Assembly (NCBI GenBank): GCA_017450695.1
Contig: JAFSTA010000040.1
Location: forward strand, 1 to 32,646
Direction: 5' to 3'
Source of the DNA: Kiritimatiellia bacterium
GTDB lineage: Bacteria; Verrucomicrobiota; Kiritimatiellia; RFP12; UBA1067
Length of the DNA stretch: 32,646 nucleotides
The position numbers were made by a program, and so were the translations under genes. Each line of letters begins with the position of its first letter. Within the stretch, counting starts at the first letter, position 1. The notes below the pieces were generated by a model. That model was not told the DNA's origin. It did not search any database and worked only from the letters and a program-made list of their open reading frames with translations. Shown piece after piece: positions 1-7,565 of this stretch.

Positions 1-78
1 AAGCGGGGGGCGGGGGGGGGGGTCGGGGGATGCCCCCGTCTCCTTGGTTCCTCGCACACCGCCCCCCAACCACCGAAC
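1..78 (-). repeat. G/C-rich region downstream of truB with degenerate minisatellite unit
   Basis: The plus strand has a run of 6 G (5-10), then 11 G (12-22), then 5 G (25-29) that pairs with 5 C (33-37) around a 3-nt loop. Read on the minus strand, the stretch from about 48 down to 1 (CCAAGGAGACGGGGGC, then C-rich) resembles one unit of the tandem array at 11194-11760, so it is probably a diverged copy. Between it and truB lies one AACCACCG octamer that touches the truB stop codon. No gene is visible. Confidence 0.6.
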
Positions 79-816
79 CTACAGGCAATCGCGGAGGCGG
101 TCGAGGGCGGAGGGGATCGGGATGACGTGCGCCTGGAGCTGGGCTTGCGTCCACTGTCCGAGCGTGGTGTAGGAGACGGCCTCGTCCGTCGTGAAGGGAC
201 CGGACTGGACGCGGCGCAGTTCCTGCAGACAGGCCCCGCATCCAAGGAGCTGGCCGAGGTCGTGCGCGATCGTCCGGACATACGTCCCTTTCGTGCAGAG
301 GATCTCGAAGGAGAAGAGCGGCGGCGTCCACTCCGTGATTTCCAGCTTATACACATGCACGAAGCGTTGCTTCCGTTCGACATCCTCGCCCATGCGCGCC
401 TTGTGGAAGAGGCGGCAGCCGTTGACGCGGACGGCGCTGACCATCGGCGGCGTCTGGAAGATGTCGCCCCGGAAATTCCGGAGAGCCTTCTCCACATCCT
501 CCCGCGTCACGGCCTCGCACGGCCGTTGCGCCACGATCTCGCCCTCGGAATCCTGCGTGTTGGTTTCCGTCCCCAGCAGGATTTTGCCGACGTACCGCTT
601 GTCTTTCGCCAGCATGCTGTCGAAGTACTTCGTCGCCTTCCCCAGCAGGATCACGAGAAGCCCCGACACGTTGGGGTCCAGCGTCCCGCCGTGCCCCGCC
701 TTCTCGATCTGGAAGACCTTCCGTACGCGGTTGACGACATCGTGTGAGGTCATGCCGACGGGCTTATCGACCAGCAGAAAGCCGTCGATCTGAAATGGAT
801 TCGGCCAGGATTTCAT
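79..816 (-). CDS. truB: tRNA pseudouridine(55) synthase TruB
   Basis: Converts U55 of the tRNA T-loop to pseudouridine in the cytoplasm. The GGTLDP motif carries the catalytic Asp (D47), after the family's N-terminal DGFLLVDKP block; GTYVRTIAHDLG near residue 185 is also typical. At 245 aa it is shorter than the roughly 300-aa enterobacterial enzyme and appears to lack most of the C-terminal PUA-like part. The open frame continues upstream to 918, but the ATG at 816 is preferred: it overlaps the rbfA stop codon (ATGA), and the extra upstream residues do not look like TruB. Last gene of the operon with glgB, tsaD and rbfA. Its TAG stop lies at the edge of an intergenic octamer repeat. Confidence 0.95.
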   Translation of the reverse strand: MKSWPNPFQIDGFLLVDKPVGMTSHDVVNRVRKVFQIEKAGHGGTLDPNVSGLLVILLGKATKYFDSMLAKDKRYVGKILLGTETNTQDSEGEIVAQRPCEAVTREDVEKALRNFRGDIFQTPPMVSAVRVNGCRLFHKARMGEDVERKQRFVHVYKLEITEWTPPLFSFEILCTKGTYVRTIAHDLGQLLGCGACLQELRRVQSGPFTTDEAVSYTTLGQWTQAQLQAHVIPIPSALDRLRDCL

Positions 817-1169
817 TCGGGGATATCCAGATGGTTCAGGAGATCCAGCACGTGGTCGCCCTTGGCGATGGAATCGGTGAGGACGAAGCGCAGACGGGGC
901 GTGTATTTCATCTTGCATTCGCGGTTGATGATCCGCTGCAACTCTCCCGCCGCGTGGCTCAGCTTGCTCATGTACCTTCCCCGTTCCTCCTCATGTCCGA
1001 AAATCGAGACCGTCACCGTGGCATTCCGCAAATTGTGCGCGGTCATCACATCCAGCACCGTGATGGCGCCGGTGTCGATCTTGTCGTCGCTCATAAAAAT
1101 GCGCGGCAGCGCCTCCGCAATCGAACGGCGGAGAAGCGCATTGATTCTTTCTTGTCTTTCAACTGGCAT
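813..1169 (-). CDS. rbfA: 30S ribosome-binding factor RbfA
   Basis: Small single KH-domain protein (118 aa) needed for late 30S maturation and 16S 5' end processing. The N-terminus (MPVERQERINALLRRSIAEA) and the middle segment with TVTVSIFGHEEE are typical of the family, and the length is normal. It starts 2 nt after the tsaD stop, with an AGGT-type Shine-Dalgarno inside the tsaD end, and its own TGA overlaps the truB ATG, so translation is probably coupled. The rbfA-truB order is a common bacterial arrangement. Confidence 0.93.
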   Translation of the reverse strand: MPVERQERINALLRRSIAEALPRIFMSDDKIDTGAITVLDVMTAHNLRNATVTVSIFGHEEERGRYMSKLSHAAGELQRIINRECKMKYTPRLRFVLTDSIAKGDHVLDLLNHLDIPE

Positions 1170-1171
1170 AC

Positions 1172-2245
1172 TTACCTCATCCCTTCCAATTCCATCTTGT
1201 CCCCTGCCTCCAGCGCGGGGCAGACATCCAGGGACATCGCGCCTTCGCGCACCCCCGCGCCCATGCCGGCCAGCCCGGCGATCATCGCGGCGTTGTCCCC
1301 GCAGTACCGCGGCTCCGCCAGCAGCAGCTGCACGCCGGCGCGGGCGGCCACCTCGCGCAACCGCGCGCGCAGCCGTCCGTTCAGCGAAACGCCGCCCCCG
1401 ACCGCCACGGCGGAGTAGTCATCCGACTCCAGCGCGCGCGCCGTCCGGTCCGCCAGCGCCCCGACGATCGCCTCCTGGTACGAGGCGGCGATCCGCGCAA
1501 CCGCCTCTTCACCGGCGGGCGGGTTGTTGCGCAGGTAGTACATCAGCGCGGTCTTCAGTCCGCTGAAGCTGACGCAGAGATCCGCGCGGAGGTCGCCCAG
1601 CGCGGGATTCCCCTCCTTCGTCCTGCCCTTGGGGAACGGGATCGCGTCCGGCGCCTGCACGGTTTTGGCAACGCGGTCGATCGCCGGCCCGCCGGGATAC
1701 CCCAGCCCCAGCAACTTCGCCGCCTTGTCGAAAGCCTCGCCCGCCGCGTCGTCCAGCGTCTGCCCGATGATCCGGTACTCGCCGATTCCCGGCTGATCGA
1801 CCCAACAGGTGTGGCCGCCCGAAACCGCCAGCCCCAGCACGCGCCCCACCCCGCGTGGATCGGGCGCGTCGGGCGACAGGAAGACCGAATACAGGTGCGC
1901 CTCGATGTGGTTGATCCCGATCAACGGCTTGCCCAGCGCGAGCGCAAGTCCCTTCGCCGCCGAAAGCCCGACGATCAGCGAACTCGCCAGCCCCGGACCG
2001 TAGGTGACCGCCACCGCGTCGATCCGTCCCCATTCCAGTCCGCCGAAGGCCTGCGCCACCGCCTCGCGGATCACGCCGCCGATTTTCTCGACATGGCTGC
2101 GCGAGGCGATTTCCGGCACGACCCCGCCGTAGGGCTGGTGCAACGGGACCTGACTGAACACGACGCTCGACAGGACGGTGCGTCCGTCTTCCACCACCGC
2201 TGCGGCGGACTCGTCGCAGGAGGACTCAATACCCAGTACGATCAT
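1172..2245 (-). CDS. tsaD: tRNA N6-adenosine threonylcarbamoyltransferase TsaD
   Basis: Transfers threonylcarbamoyl from threonylcarbamoyl-AMP to A37 of ANN-decoding tRNAs, with TsaB and TsaE as usual partners. The protein begins MIVLGIESSCDESAAAVV, the family's ASKHA nucleotide-binding start; INHIEAH carries the metal-binding His pair; VSGGHTCW and the late CGDNAAMIAG block are also typical. Length is 357 aa. The frame is open to 2314, but the ATG at 2245 overlaps the glgB stop (ATGA) and starts exactly at the conserved N-terminus. Second gene of the operon. A universal tRNA-modification gene translated in tandem with a glycogen branching enzyme is an odd pairing. Confidence 0.96.
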   Translation of the reverse strand: MIVLGIESSCDESAAAVVEDGRTVLSSVVFSQVPLHQPYGGVVPEIASRSHVEKIGGVIREAVAQAFGGLEWGRIDAVAVTYGPGLASSLIVGLSAAKGLALALGKPLIGINHIEAHLYSVFLSPDAPDPRGVGRVLGLAVSGGHTCWVDQPGIGEYRIIGQTLDDAAGEAFDKAAKLLGLGYPGGPAIDRVAKTVQAPDAIPFPKGRTKEGNPALGDLRADLCVSFSGLKTALMYYLRNNPPAGEEAVARIAASYQEAIVGALADRTARALESDDYSAVAVGGGVSLNGRLRARLREVAARAGVQLLLAEPRYCGDNAAMIAGLAGMGAGVREGAMSLDVCPALEAGDKMELEGMR

Positions 2246-4272
2246 TCCGCATCCTCGATTCGTTCCAGGACCATCGCCGTCCGGCAGGGCAGATAGACGC
2301 GGATGATCCAGCACAGTTCGTTCTCCCGCATCTGCCGGGCCAGCGCGAAGGTCTGCCCCGGCTCAATCCGGTCGTGTCCGCCGAAACGCGCGTCGTCCGT
2401 GGAGAGGACCAGCCGATAACCCCGCGACGCGGGCGGCACCAGCACGGGATAGTCGCTCACCGACTGTTCCCGGTGGAAATTGAAGAGGAAGAGCAGGTCG
2501 CCCCGCTCGAAGACGAGGATCTTGGAGTCGTCCGACGAGTAGTAGCGGCGGGGGCGCGTTCCCTCCAGCGCGCCGGTCTTTCGGAAGAGGTGGATCATCG
2601 CCTCGTCAAACTCCCCCAGGCACCAGAACAGCAGCTCCTGATTGTCGCGCAGCGACCACTGCCGGCGCGCGTACTGGTAGGAGAAGCCGTTGCCCTCGCG
2701 CGGGAAGTCAATCCACTCCGGATGCCCGAACTCGTTCCCCATGAAGTTCAGGTAGGCCTGTCCCGCCGTACCCAGCGTGGCGAGCCGCGCCAGCTTGTGG
2801 ATCGACACGCCGCGCTCCGCCAGCAGGCTGTTCTGGTCGCGGCGCATGGCGTTGTAAACCGCCGAATCGACCAGCTGGAAGAGGAGCGTCTTGCCGCCGA
2901 CGAGCGCCTGGTCGTGGCTCTCGACGTAGTTCACCGTCCGTTCGTCCGCGCGGCGGTTCGTCAGCTCGTGCCAGAGATAGCCGATGCTCCAGTTCTCGTC
3001 CCGCACGTCGCGCACGAGCTTGAACCAGCATTCCGGCACGCCCATCGCCATCCGGTAGTCGAACCCGATCCCGCCGTCCGTCACCGGCGCCGCCACGCCG
3101 GGCATCCCGCTCACATCCTCCGCGATGGTAATCGCGTCCGGGCGCAGCTCGTGGATCACGCGGTTCGCCAGGTTCAGGTAAACCCAGGCGTCCTCATCCA
3201 CCGTGTGGTCGAAGTACTGGCTGTAGTTCGTGAAATCGATCCCCAGCCCGTGGTGCAGGTAGAGCATGGAGGTCACGCCGTCGAAACGGAACCCATCGAC
3301 ATGAAACTCGTCCAGCCAGTAGCGGCAGTTCGAGAGCAGGAAGTGCAGCACATCGGTCTTGCCGTAGTCGAAGCAGCGGGAATCCCACGCCGAGTGCCAG
3401 CCGCGCAACCCGTCGTGGAAATACTGGTACGGCGTGCCGTCGAAGAGGGACAGCCCCTCGCGCTCGTTCTTGACGGCGTGCGAGTGGACGAGGTCGATGA
3501 TGACTTGGATGCCCGCCTCGTGCGCCACATCGACCAGCGACTTCAACTCCTCCGGCGTCCCGAACCGGGAGGAGCACGCGAAGAAGCTGGAGACATGATA
3601 CCCGAAGGAACCGTAGTACGGATGCTCCATAACCGCCATCAGCTGGATCGTGTTGTATCCGGCGCGGACGATGCGCGGCAGGGTCCGGTCGCGGAACTCG
3701 GCGTAGGTGCCGACCCCTTCCTTCTCCTGCGCCATGCCGACGTGCGCCTCGTAGATCAGCGGCACTTCGGGACGGACCCGGAACTCGGGGATCCGCCAGC
3801 GGTACGGCTCCTCCGGCTGCCACACCTGCGCGGCGAAGACCAGCGTCCGCCCGTCCTGCACCACACGCCTCGCGTACGCGGGGATGCGCTCGCCTCGTCC
3901 GCCCTCCCACTGCATCTCCAGGCGGTAGTACTGGCCGTGACGGATCGCCCGCGCGGGCAGACGCGCCTCCCACACGTCGCGCCCTTCCAGACGGCGCAAC
4001 CGGAACGCCTCGTCCAGCTTCCACTCCGTGAAGTCGCCCACGAGCCAGATCGCCGTCGCGTGGGGCGCCCACTCGCGGAAGACCCACTCCCCGTCCGCCA
4101 AGTGCAGGCCGTAATACTCGTGGGCGCAGGCGAACTGGGAAAGCGACCCCGGGCCGCGCGCCAGCTCGGTGGCGCGGGCCAAGGCCGTTTCAGCGCGTCG
4201 CTGGACGATTTCCGCAAACGGAAGCAGGTACGGATCGTCCATCAGATGAGAGCGATAAGCGGATTCGGGCAT
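2242..4272 (-). CDS. glgB: 1,4-alpha-glucan branching enzyme, eukaryotic-type GH13_8
   Basis: Makes alpha-1,6 branches in glycogen. An N-terminal CBM48-like domain (REWAPHATAIWLVGDFTEW) is followed by a GH13 barrel. Catalytic residues are visible as the nucleophile Asp in DGFRFDGVTSM, acid/base Glu in TIAEDVSGMPG and the third Asp in VESHDQALVG. The sequence follows the animal/Bacteroides-type branching enzymes rather than E. coli GlgB (no long extra N-terminal domain). The start is uncertain: TTG at 4290, ATG at 4272 and ATG at 4242 are in frame and none has a clear Shine-Dalgarno. 4272 gives an N-terminus of about the family's usual length. First gene of the glgB-tsaD-rbfA-truB operon. Confidence 0.9.
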   Translation of the reverse strand: MPESAYRSHLMDDPYLLPFAEIVQRRAETALARATELARGPGSLSQFACAHEYYGLHLADGEWVFREWAPHATAIWLVGDFTEWKLDEAFRLRRLEGRDVWEARLPARAIRHGQYYRLEMQWEGGRGERIPAYARRVVQDGRTLVFAAQVWQPEEPYRWRIPEFRVRPEVPLIYEAHVGMAQEKEGVGTYAEFRDRTLPRIVRAGYNTIQLMAVMEHPYYGSFGYHVSSFFACSSRFGTPEELKSLVDVAHEAGIQVIIDLVHSHAVKNEREGLSLFDGTPYQYFHDGLRGWHSAWDSRCFDYGKTDVLHFLLSNCRYWLDEFHVDGFRFDGVTSMLYLHHGLGIDFTNYSQYFDHTVDEDAWVYLNLANRVIHELRPDAITIAEDVSGMPGVAAPVTDGGIGFDYRMAMGVPECWFKLVRDVRDENWSIGYLWHELTNRRADERTVNYVESHDQALVGGKTLLFQLVDSAVYNAMRRDQNSLLAERGVSIHKLARLATLGTAGQAYLNFMGNEFGHPEWIDFPREGNGFSYQYARRQWSLRDNQELLFWCLGEFDEAMIHLFRKTGALEGTRPRRYYSSDDSKILVFERGDLLFLFNFHREQSVSDYPVLVPPASRGYRLVLSTDDARFGGHDRIEPGQTFALARQMRENELCWIIRVYLPCRTAMVLERIEDAE

Positions 4273-4341
4273 ACAAGAACACGGTTTCAAGTGGTCAACA
4301 AAGTTTCATCTCCCGGGAATATCTCACCCGGAAAAGAGGAT

Positions 4342-4370
4342 ATTTTACTATCCCGCCCCCCCCCTGTCAA
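4342..4370 (-). promoter_or_regulatory. Sigma70-type promoter of the glgB operon with G9 tract in its spacer
   Basis: On the minus strand TTGACA (4370-4365, perfect -35) is followed after exactly 17 nt by TAAAAT (4347-4342, 5/6 match). The spacer starts with nine consecutive G (4364-4356), then CGGGATAG. Transcription would start near 4335, about 60 nt before the glgB start. Gain or loss of a G would change the spacer to 16 or 18 nt. The match is by eye; no start site is known. Confidence 0.6.
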
Positions 4371-4538
4371 TCCCCAGTTGCCGCCGGCGCGACTCCGCGA
4401 CCCCGCCGCGCGACCCGGCGCATTTCTGCGCCGGCGCAGAACCAGCTGCCGCACAGTCGGCACCGCCCCCGCCCCCAGCTGCCCCCAGTCTCGTGGGTGC
4501 GGGGCACTGCCCCCGCACAGTCGGCACTGCCCCCGCAC
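4371..4538. repeat. GC-rich intergenic repeat downstream of the AraC gene
   Basis: The segment holds two copies of a short unit, CACAGTCGGCAC(C/T)GCCCCC, at about 4452-4472 and 4516-4535, plus an inverted arrangement of GTGCGGGGCACTGCCCC and GGCACTGCCCCCGCAC. In the coding direction of the AraC gene the repeat begins right at its stop codon (TAGGTGCGGGGG). No gene or RNA was recognised. Confidence 0.5.
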
Positions 4539-5294
4539 CTACGGCGCGAAGTGGGCGCGGCGGTACTGGCCGGGGGTCTGGCGGCGCAGCCGCTTGAAGG
4601 TGCGGATGAAATGGCTCTGATCCCAGAAGCCGCATTTCTCGGCGATGTCGGAGACTTTCATGGAGGTGGAGGAGAGCAGCTTGCGCGCGTGGTTGATGCG
4701 GATGGTGGCGATGTACTCGCCCGGCGGCATCTCCATCACCTGCACGAAGGTACGGCGGAACGAGGTCTCGCTCATGCCGGAGACGCGCGCCAGGTCGGCA
4801 AGCGGCAGGTGTTCCGCGAAATGCTCGTCGATATGCGCGACCGCCTTCTTGATCGCCCCGTACCAGTCCGGCTTCGACTCGCCGGAGGCGACGGTGCGGT
4901 AGAGGCAGACGGTACCGATGATCCTGCCGCGCACGTCGCGCAACGGGTAGATGTTGACGACCCGCAGGTCGGTGGAGCGGTCGGCGCCGTACCCGTAGAT
5001 GCGGTTGAGGATCGGCCTGCCCGTGCGGCGCACCTCGCGATCACGCGCCATGTATGTCTCGGCGAGCACGGCGGGGAAGACCTCGGAACTCTTCTTCCCG
5101 ATGATCTCCGCCTCGTTCTTGATGTTCGAGTTCTCGCAGTTCCGGCGGTTGTACGCCATGATGCGGTCCTGCTCATCCATCATGTAGAAGGTCGCCTCCG
5201 TCAGCGTGTCGAACAGCGCCTTGAACGTCTCCGCGTTCGGTCCGACCCGCCGCATGAAGTCCGCCTGCATCCGCTTGCGCTCCTGTGCCGTCAT
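4539..5294 (-). CDS. AraC-family transcriptional regulator with PAS-like sensor domain
   Basis: 251 aa. Residues about 20-130 look like a PAS-type sensor (FYMMDEQDRIMAYNRRNCEN, later VCLYRTV). Residues about 150-251 are an AraC-type double helix-turn-helix: LADLARVSGMSETSFRRTF is the first unit, VSDIAEKCGFWDQSHFIRTF the second. The ligand is unknown; the PAS-like fold suggests a small molecule. The ATG at 5294 has a good upstream Shine-Dalgarno (GAGGAGG). It is divergent from the secreted operon at 5508-8924 and is probably its activator, because two 21-bp-spaced repeats touch that operon's -35. Confidence 0.9.
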   Translation of the reverse strand: MTAQERKRMQADFMRRVGPNAETFKALFDTLTEATFYMMDEQDRIMAYNRRNCENSNIKNEAEIIGKKSSEVFPAVLAETYMARDREVRRTGRPILNRIYGYGADRSTDLRVVNIYPLRDVRGRIIGTVCLYRTVASGESKPDWYGAIKKAVAHIDEHFAEHLPLADLARVSGMSETSFRRTFVQVMEMPPGEYIATIRINHARKLLSSTSMKVSDIAEKCGFWDQSHFIRTFKRLRRQTPGQYRRAHFAP

Positions 5295-5312
5295 CCTCCG
5301 CCTCCTCTTCTT

Positions 5313-5325
5313 TGTTGCAGCAACA
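5313..5325. promoter_or_regulatory. Palindrome in the araC-type leader, possible operator
   Basis: TGTTGC-A-GCAACA is a perfect 13-bp palindrome just downstream of the predicted start site of the regulator gene. The position would suit repression or autoregulation. This is inference from symmetry and position only. Confidence 0.3.
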
Positions 5326-5332
5326 GGGACGG

Positions 5333-5361
5333 ATTGTACACTTTCCGCAGCCGTATCACAA
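5333..5361 (-). promoter_or_regulatory. Promoter for the AraC-family regulator
   Basis: On the minus strand TTGTGA (5361-5356) and TACAAT (5338-5333, 5/6 match) are separated by 17 nt. Transcription would start near 5327, leaving a leader of about 33 nt with GAGGAGG before the ATG at 5294. Confidence 0.5.
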
Positions 5362-5409
5362 TGAAAACTTCGTGGCTTGCTTGTTCACTCCTGACCACCG
5401 CCAGATTGG

Positions 5410-5445
5410 ACAGATTCTACACTTTTTTGAACACCTGCTACATTG
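5410..5445 (+). promoter_or_regulatory. Direct repeat, candidate AraC-type binding sites
   Basis: ACAnnTnCTACAnT occurs at 5410-5423 and again at 5431-5444, exactly 21 bp apart, and the second copy runs into the -35 hexamer at 5443. This is the geometry of the I1-I2 sites used by AraC-family activators. It fits the divergent PAS-AraC gene acting on the downstream operon. Confidence 0.45.
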
Positions 5446-5471
5446 ACTTTTTTCGGGGATTGTACCATACT
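5443..5471 (+). promoter_or_regulatory. Promoter of the secreted SUMF1 operon
   Basis: TTGACT (5443-5448), a 17-nt spacer and CATACT (5466-5471, 4/6 match). The start site would be near 5478, followed by a perfect AGGAGG (5496-5501) seven nt before the ATG at 5508. The weak -10 fits a promoter that needs an activator. Confidence 0.5.
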
Positions 5472-5507
5472 CTGATTGTTTATTTTGAATTTGACAGGAG
5501 GAATCAG

Positions 5508-6198
5508 ATGAGAAAGCTGTTGATAGTCGCCATTTGGGCGTTCGCCAGCGCCTTGTATGCCGGCGTGCCCGTCGATGCGCAGACCGGGAACAGGATCCGC
5601 GTCTGCACCAATGAATTGACCTTTGCCTGGGATTGGGACTGGGAGTGGATTCCGTCCAGTGCCCAGACCGCGACGGTCGTCGCGAGGGATACGGGGGGGG
5701 GGAATTCTGTTCAGCCAGAACATCTCGCGCCCCACTTCCTCCGTGACCTGGAACCTCTCGAACCTGATTGAGCCGAAGGTCCAGAGCAAGCGGGTCAACG
5801 TCACGCTCAGCTTCCCGCGCATCGCCGTTATGACGGCGTCGCGGACGGCCTCGTATGAGCTGCGGCAAGGCTCGTTCTCGCCGCGCGTCCGCGCCTGCGA
5901 GACCAACAGCGCGGGCTGGCGCCGGTTCGAGCTGCCGGTGACCTTCGACTTCAACGCGCAGTGGTTCCGCAACGCCTCGCAAATCACCTACATCCAGTGG
6001 AAGGATGTCATTGATCCGTCCATCCCCCTCTACGCACCGCCGTACAGGAATACCTGGGAGGGTTCGGACGGTTTCCTGACCGTCACCAACGGGTATCTTC
6101 CGGAGAGTATCTACCTCGCGTCGATCCACGAGGGCAACACGCGGCTCGCGCAATGCGAAATCTGCAATATGCAGGGCATGATGATCTTCATCCGCTAA
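5508..6198 (+). CDS. Secreted protein of unknown function, frame interrupted at a G10 tract
   Basis: The first part (5508-5702) begins MRKLLIVAIWAFASALYAG, a clear signal peptide, behind a perfect AGGAGG. After TVVARDTGGG the frame enters junk ending at 5771. The frame shifted by one base continues convincingly from GILFSQNISRPTSSVTWNLS to MIFIR and stops at 6198. The break falls in ten consecutive G (5693-5702); with nine the gene would encode one continuous protein of about 229 aa. It is probably a beta-rich extracellular protein; no known family was recognised. First gene of an operon with the two SUMF1-fold proteins, 16 nt before the next start. Either a phase-variable OFF state, a recent frameshift, or a homopolymer read error. 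Confidence 0.75.
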
Positions 6199-6214
6199 CG
6201 AAAGGAGAGACGAA

Positions 6215-7519
6215 ATGAAACGAATCGCGGGAACCCTGTTTTTGATTTTGTCGTGCGCACTCCCCGTCCTGGCGGACGGCTACGAGTTCTCCAACGTGAC
6301 GGTCATCCAGCACTGGCCCTGGAACCAGAAGACCGATATCGAATTCGATGTGAAGCAGCCGACGGGACGGCAGTCCATGTGCCACGGCGCGCGCATCGAG
6401 GTGACGGCGACGGTCGGCGGCGTCTCCACCGTGCTGGACGCGGCGACGCTCTCCGAAACCTACGTCTTCGGCGAGGGGCGCAAGCGCCTCGTCTGGGACC
6501 CGATGCCGCAGTTCGCGGGACAGGACATGCGGAACGTGCAGCTCTCCTTCCGCACGCTGGAGGAGGACGTCCCGCTCGGCTATCTCGTGGTGAAGATCGA
6601 CAGCGGCGACTGGTGGTACGAGCCCCTCTCCTTCTCGAACGAGGTCAACACCGCCACGTACAAGACGACCCACATGGCCTTCCGCTACATCCCCTCCTCC
6701 GTTTCCTCCACCTGGCTGGACATGACCGGCGGCAGGGACACCTTCCGCATCGGCTCGGACGCTTCGCGCGCCACCGCGCTGGGGATGAACGCGACGGATA
6801 TCTACATCGAGCAACAGGCGGACGTCCGTCTCACGAAGGGGTTCTTCATGGGGGTCTTCCCGCTGACGCGGGCGCAGTACGTCGGGCTGGGCTACACGCT
6901 ATCCGGTATCCCCACGAACGAGGTGCCCGTGCGCGGACTCAACTACAACCTCCTGCGCGGAAGCGACTCGGAGACGGGATACTGCTTCCCGACCAACCGC
7001 GCGGTCGCGTCCGACTCCCTCATCGGGCGTCTGCGCCGCCGGACGCGCCTCAATTTCGACCTCCCCACCGAAGCGCAATGGGAATACGCCTACCGCGCCG
7101 GATCCACCGGCGAGTACTTCTTCGTGGAGAGCGGCAACCTGGAAAACCAGATCCGCGAGTACGCCGCCTTCGACACGGGGAAAACCTTCCCCGTCGGCTA
7201 CAAGAAACCCAACCCGTGGGGACTCTACGACCTGATCGGCTGCTGCCACCAGTGGACCACCACGCTCCAGCGCAGCTACGCCTCGGACAATCTGGACGCG
7301 CGCATCCTGCACGAGGACGCGACCGACCCAGTCGGACAGATTCCCAGCTACAACACCCCCTACCGCGTCGTGCGCGGCTCGCACCAGGGCGCGGCCGGCG
7401 TCATGAAACGCGTCACGCGCGCCAGCTACCGTTTCGGGCTGCGGACGAATCAGGACGGTTCGAGTGGCGAAGGTATCAATATGGGTTGCCGCCTGGCGCT
7501 GACTTTGGATATCCAGTGA
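6215..7519 (+). CDS. Secreted SUMF1/formylglycine-enzyme-fold protein, copy A
   Basis: 434 aa with a signal peptide (MKRIAGTLFLILSCALPVLA), a beta-rich N-terminal domain (about 21-130) and a SUMF1/FGE-sulfatase domain (about 160-434). Typical of the latter are FFMGVFPLTRAQYVGLGY, NFDLPTEAQWEYAYRAGS, NPWGLYDLIGCCHQW and YRVVRGSHQGA. The Cys pair of true formylglycine-generating enzymes near the C-terminus is not seen (ASYRFGLRTNQ lies there), so sulfatase activation is unlikely. A structural or binding role outside the cell is more plausible. The ATG at 6215 follows AAGGAGA. Downstream neighbour is a diverged tandem copy, separated by a short GTAGGTAGTGGGTAGTGG repeat. Exact role unknown. Confidence 0.88.
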   Translation: MKRIAGTLFLILSCALPVLADGYEFSNVTVIQHWPWNQKTDIEFDVKQPTGRQSMCHGARIEVTATVGGVSTVLDAATLSETYVFGEGRKRLVWDPMPQFAGQDMRNVQLSFRTLEEDVPLGYLVVKIDSGDWWYEPLSFSNEVNTATYKTTHMAFRYIPSSVSSTWLDMTGGRDTFRIGSDASRATALGMNATDIYIEQQADVRLTKGFFMGVFPLTRAQYVGLGYTLSGIPTNEVPVRGLNYNLLRGSDSETGYCFPTNRAVASDSLIGRLRRRTRLNFDLPTEAQWEYAYRAGSTGEYFFVESGNLENQIREYAAFDTGKTFPVGYKKPNPWGLYDLIGCCHQWTTTLQRSYASDNLDARILHEDATDPVGQIPSYNTPYRVVRGSHQGAAGVMKRVTRASYRFGLRTNQDGSSGEGINMGCRLALTLDIQ

Positions 7520-7540
7520 CGAGTAGGTAGTGGGTAGTGG
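7520..7540 (+). repeat. Short GGTAGTG-type repeat between the SUMF1 paralogs
   Basis: GAGTAGGTAGTGGGTAGTGG starts immediately after the TGA stop of copy A. It belongs to the GGTAG/TACC family seen after the stop codons of the DapA-like and FG-GAP genes. Confidence 0.5.
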
Positions 7541-7565
7541 AATTGAGCAAGAAGGAGAAATGAAA

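Noticed and set aside
2374-4620. Long plus-strand frame (748 aa)
   Set aside because: Antisense shadow of glgB, caused by high GC; no recognisable domain.
4497-5507. Plus-strand open frame leading into the secreted protein
   Set aside because: It is antisense to the AraC gene; the true start is ATG 5508 with AGGAGG and a signal peptide.
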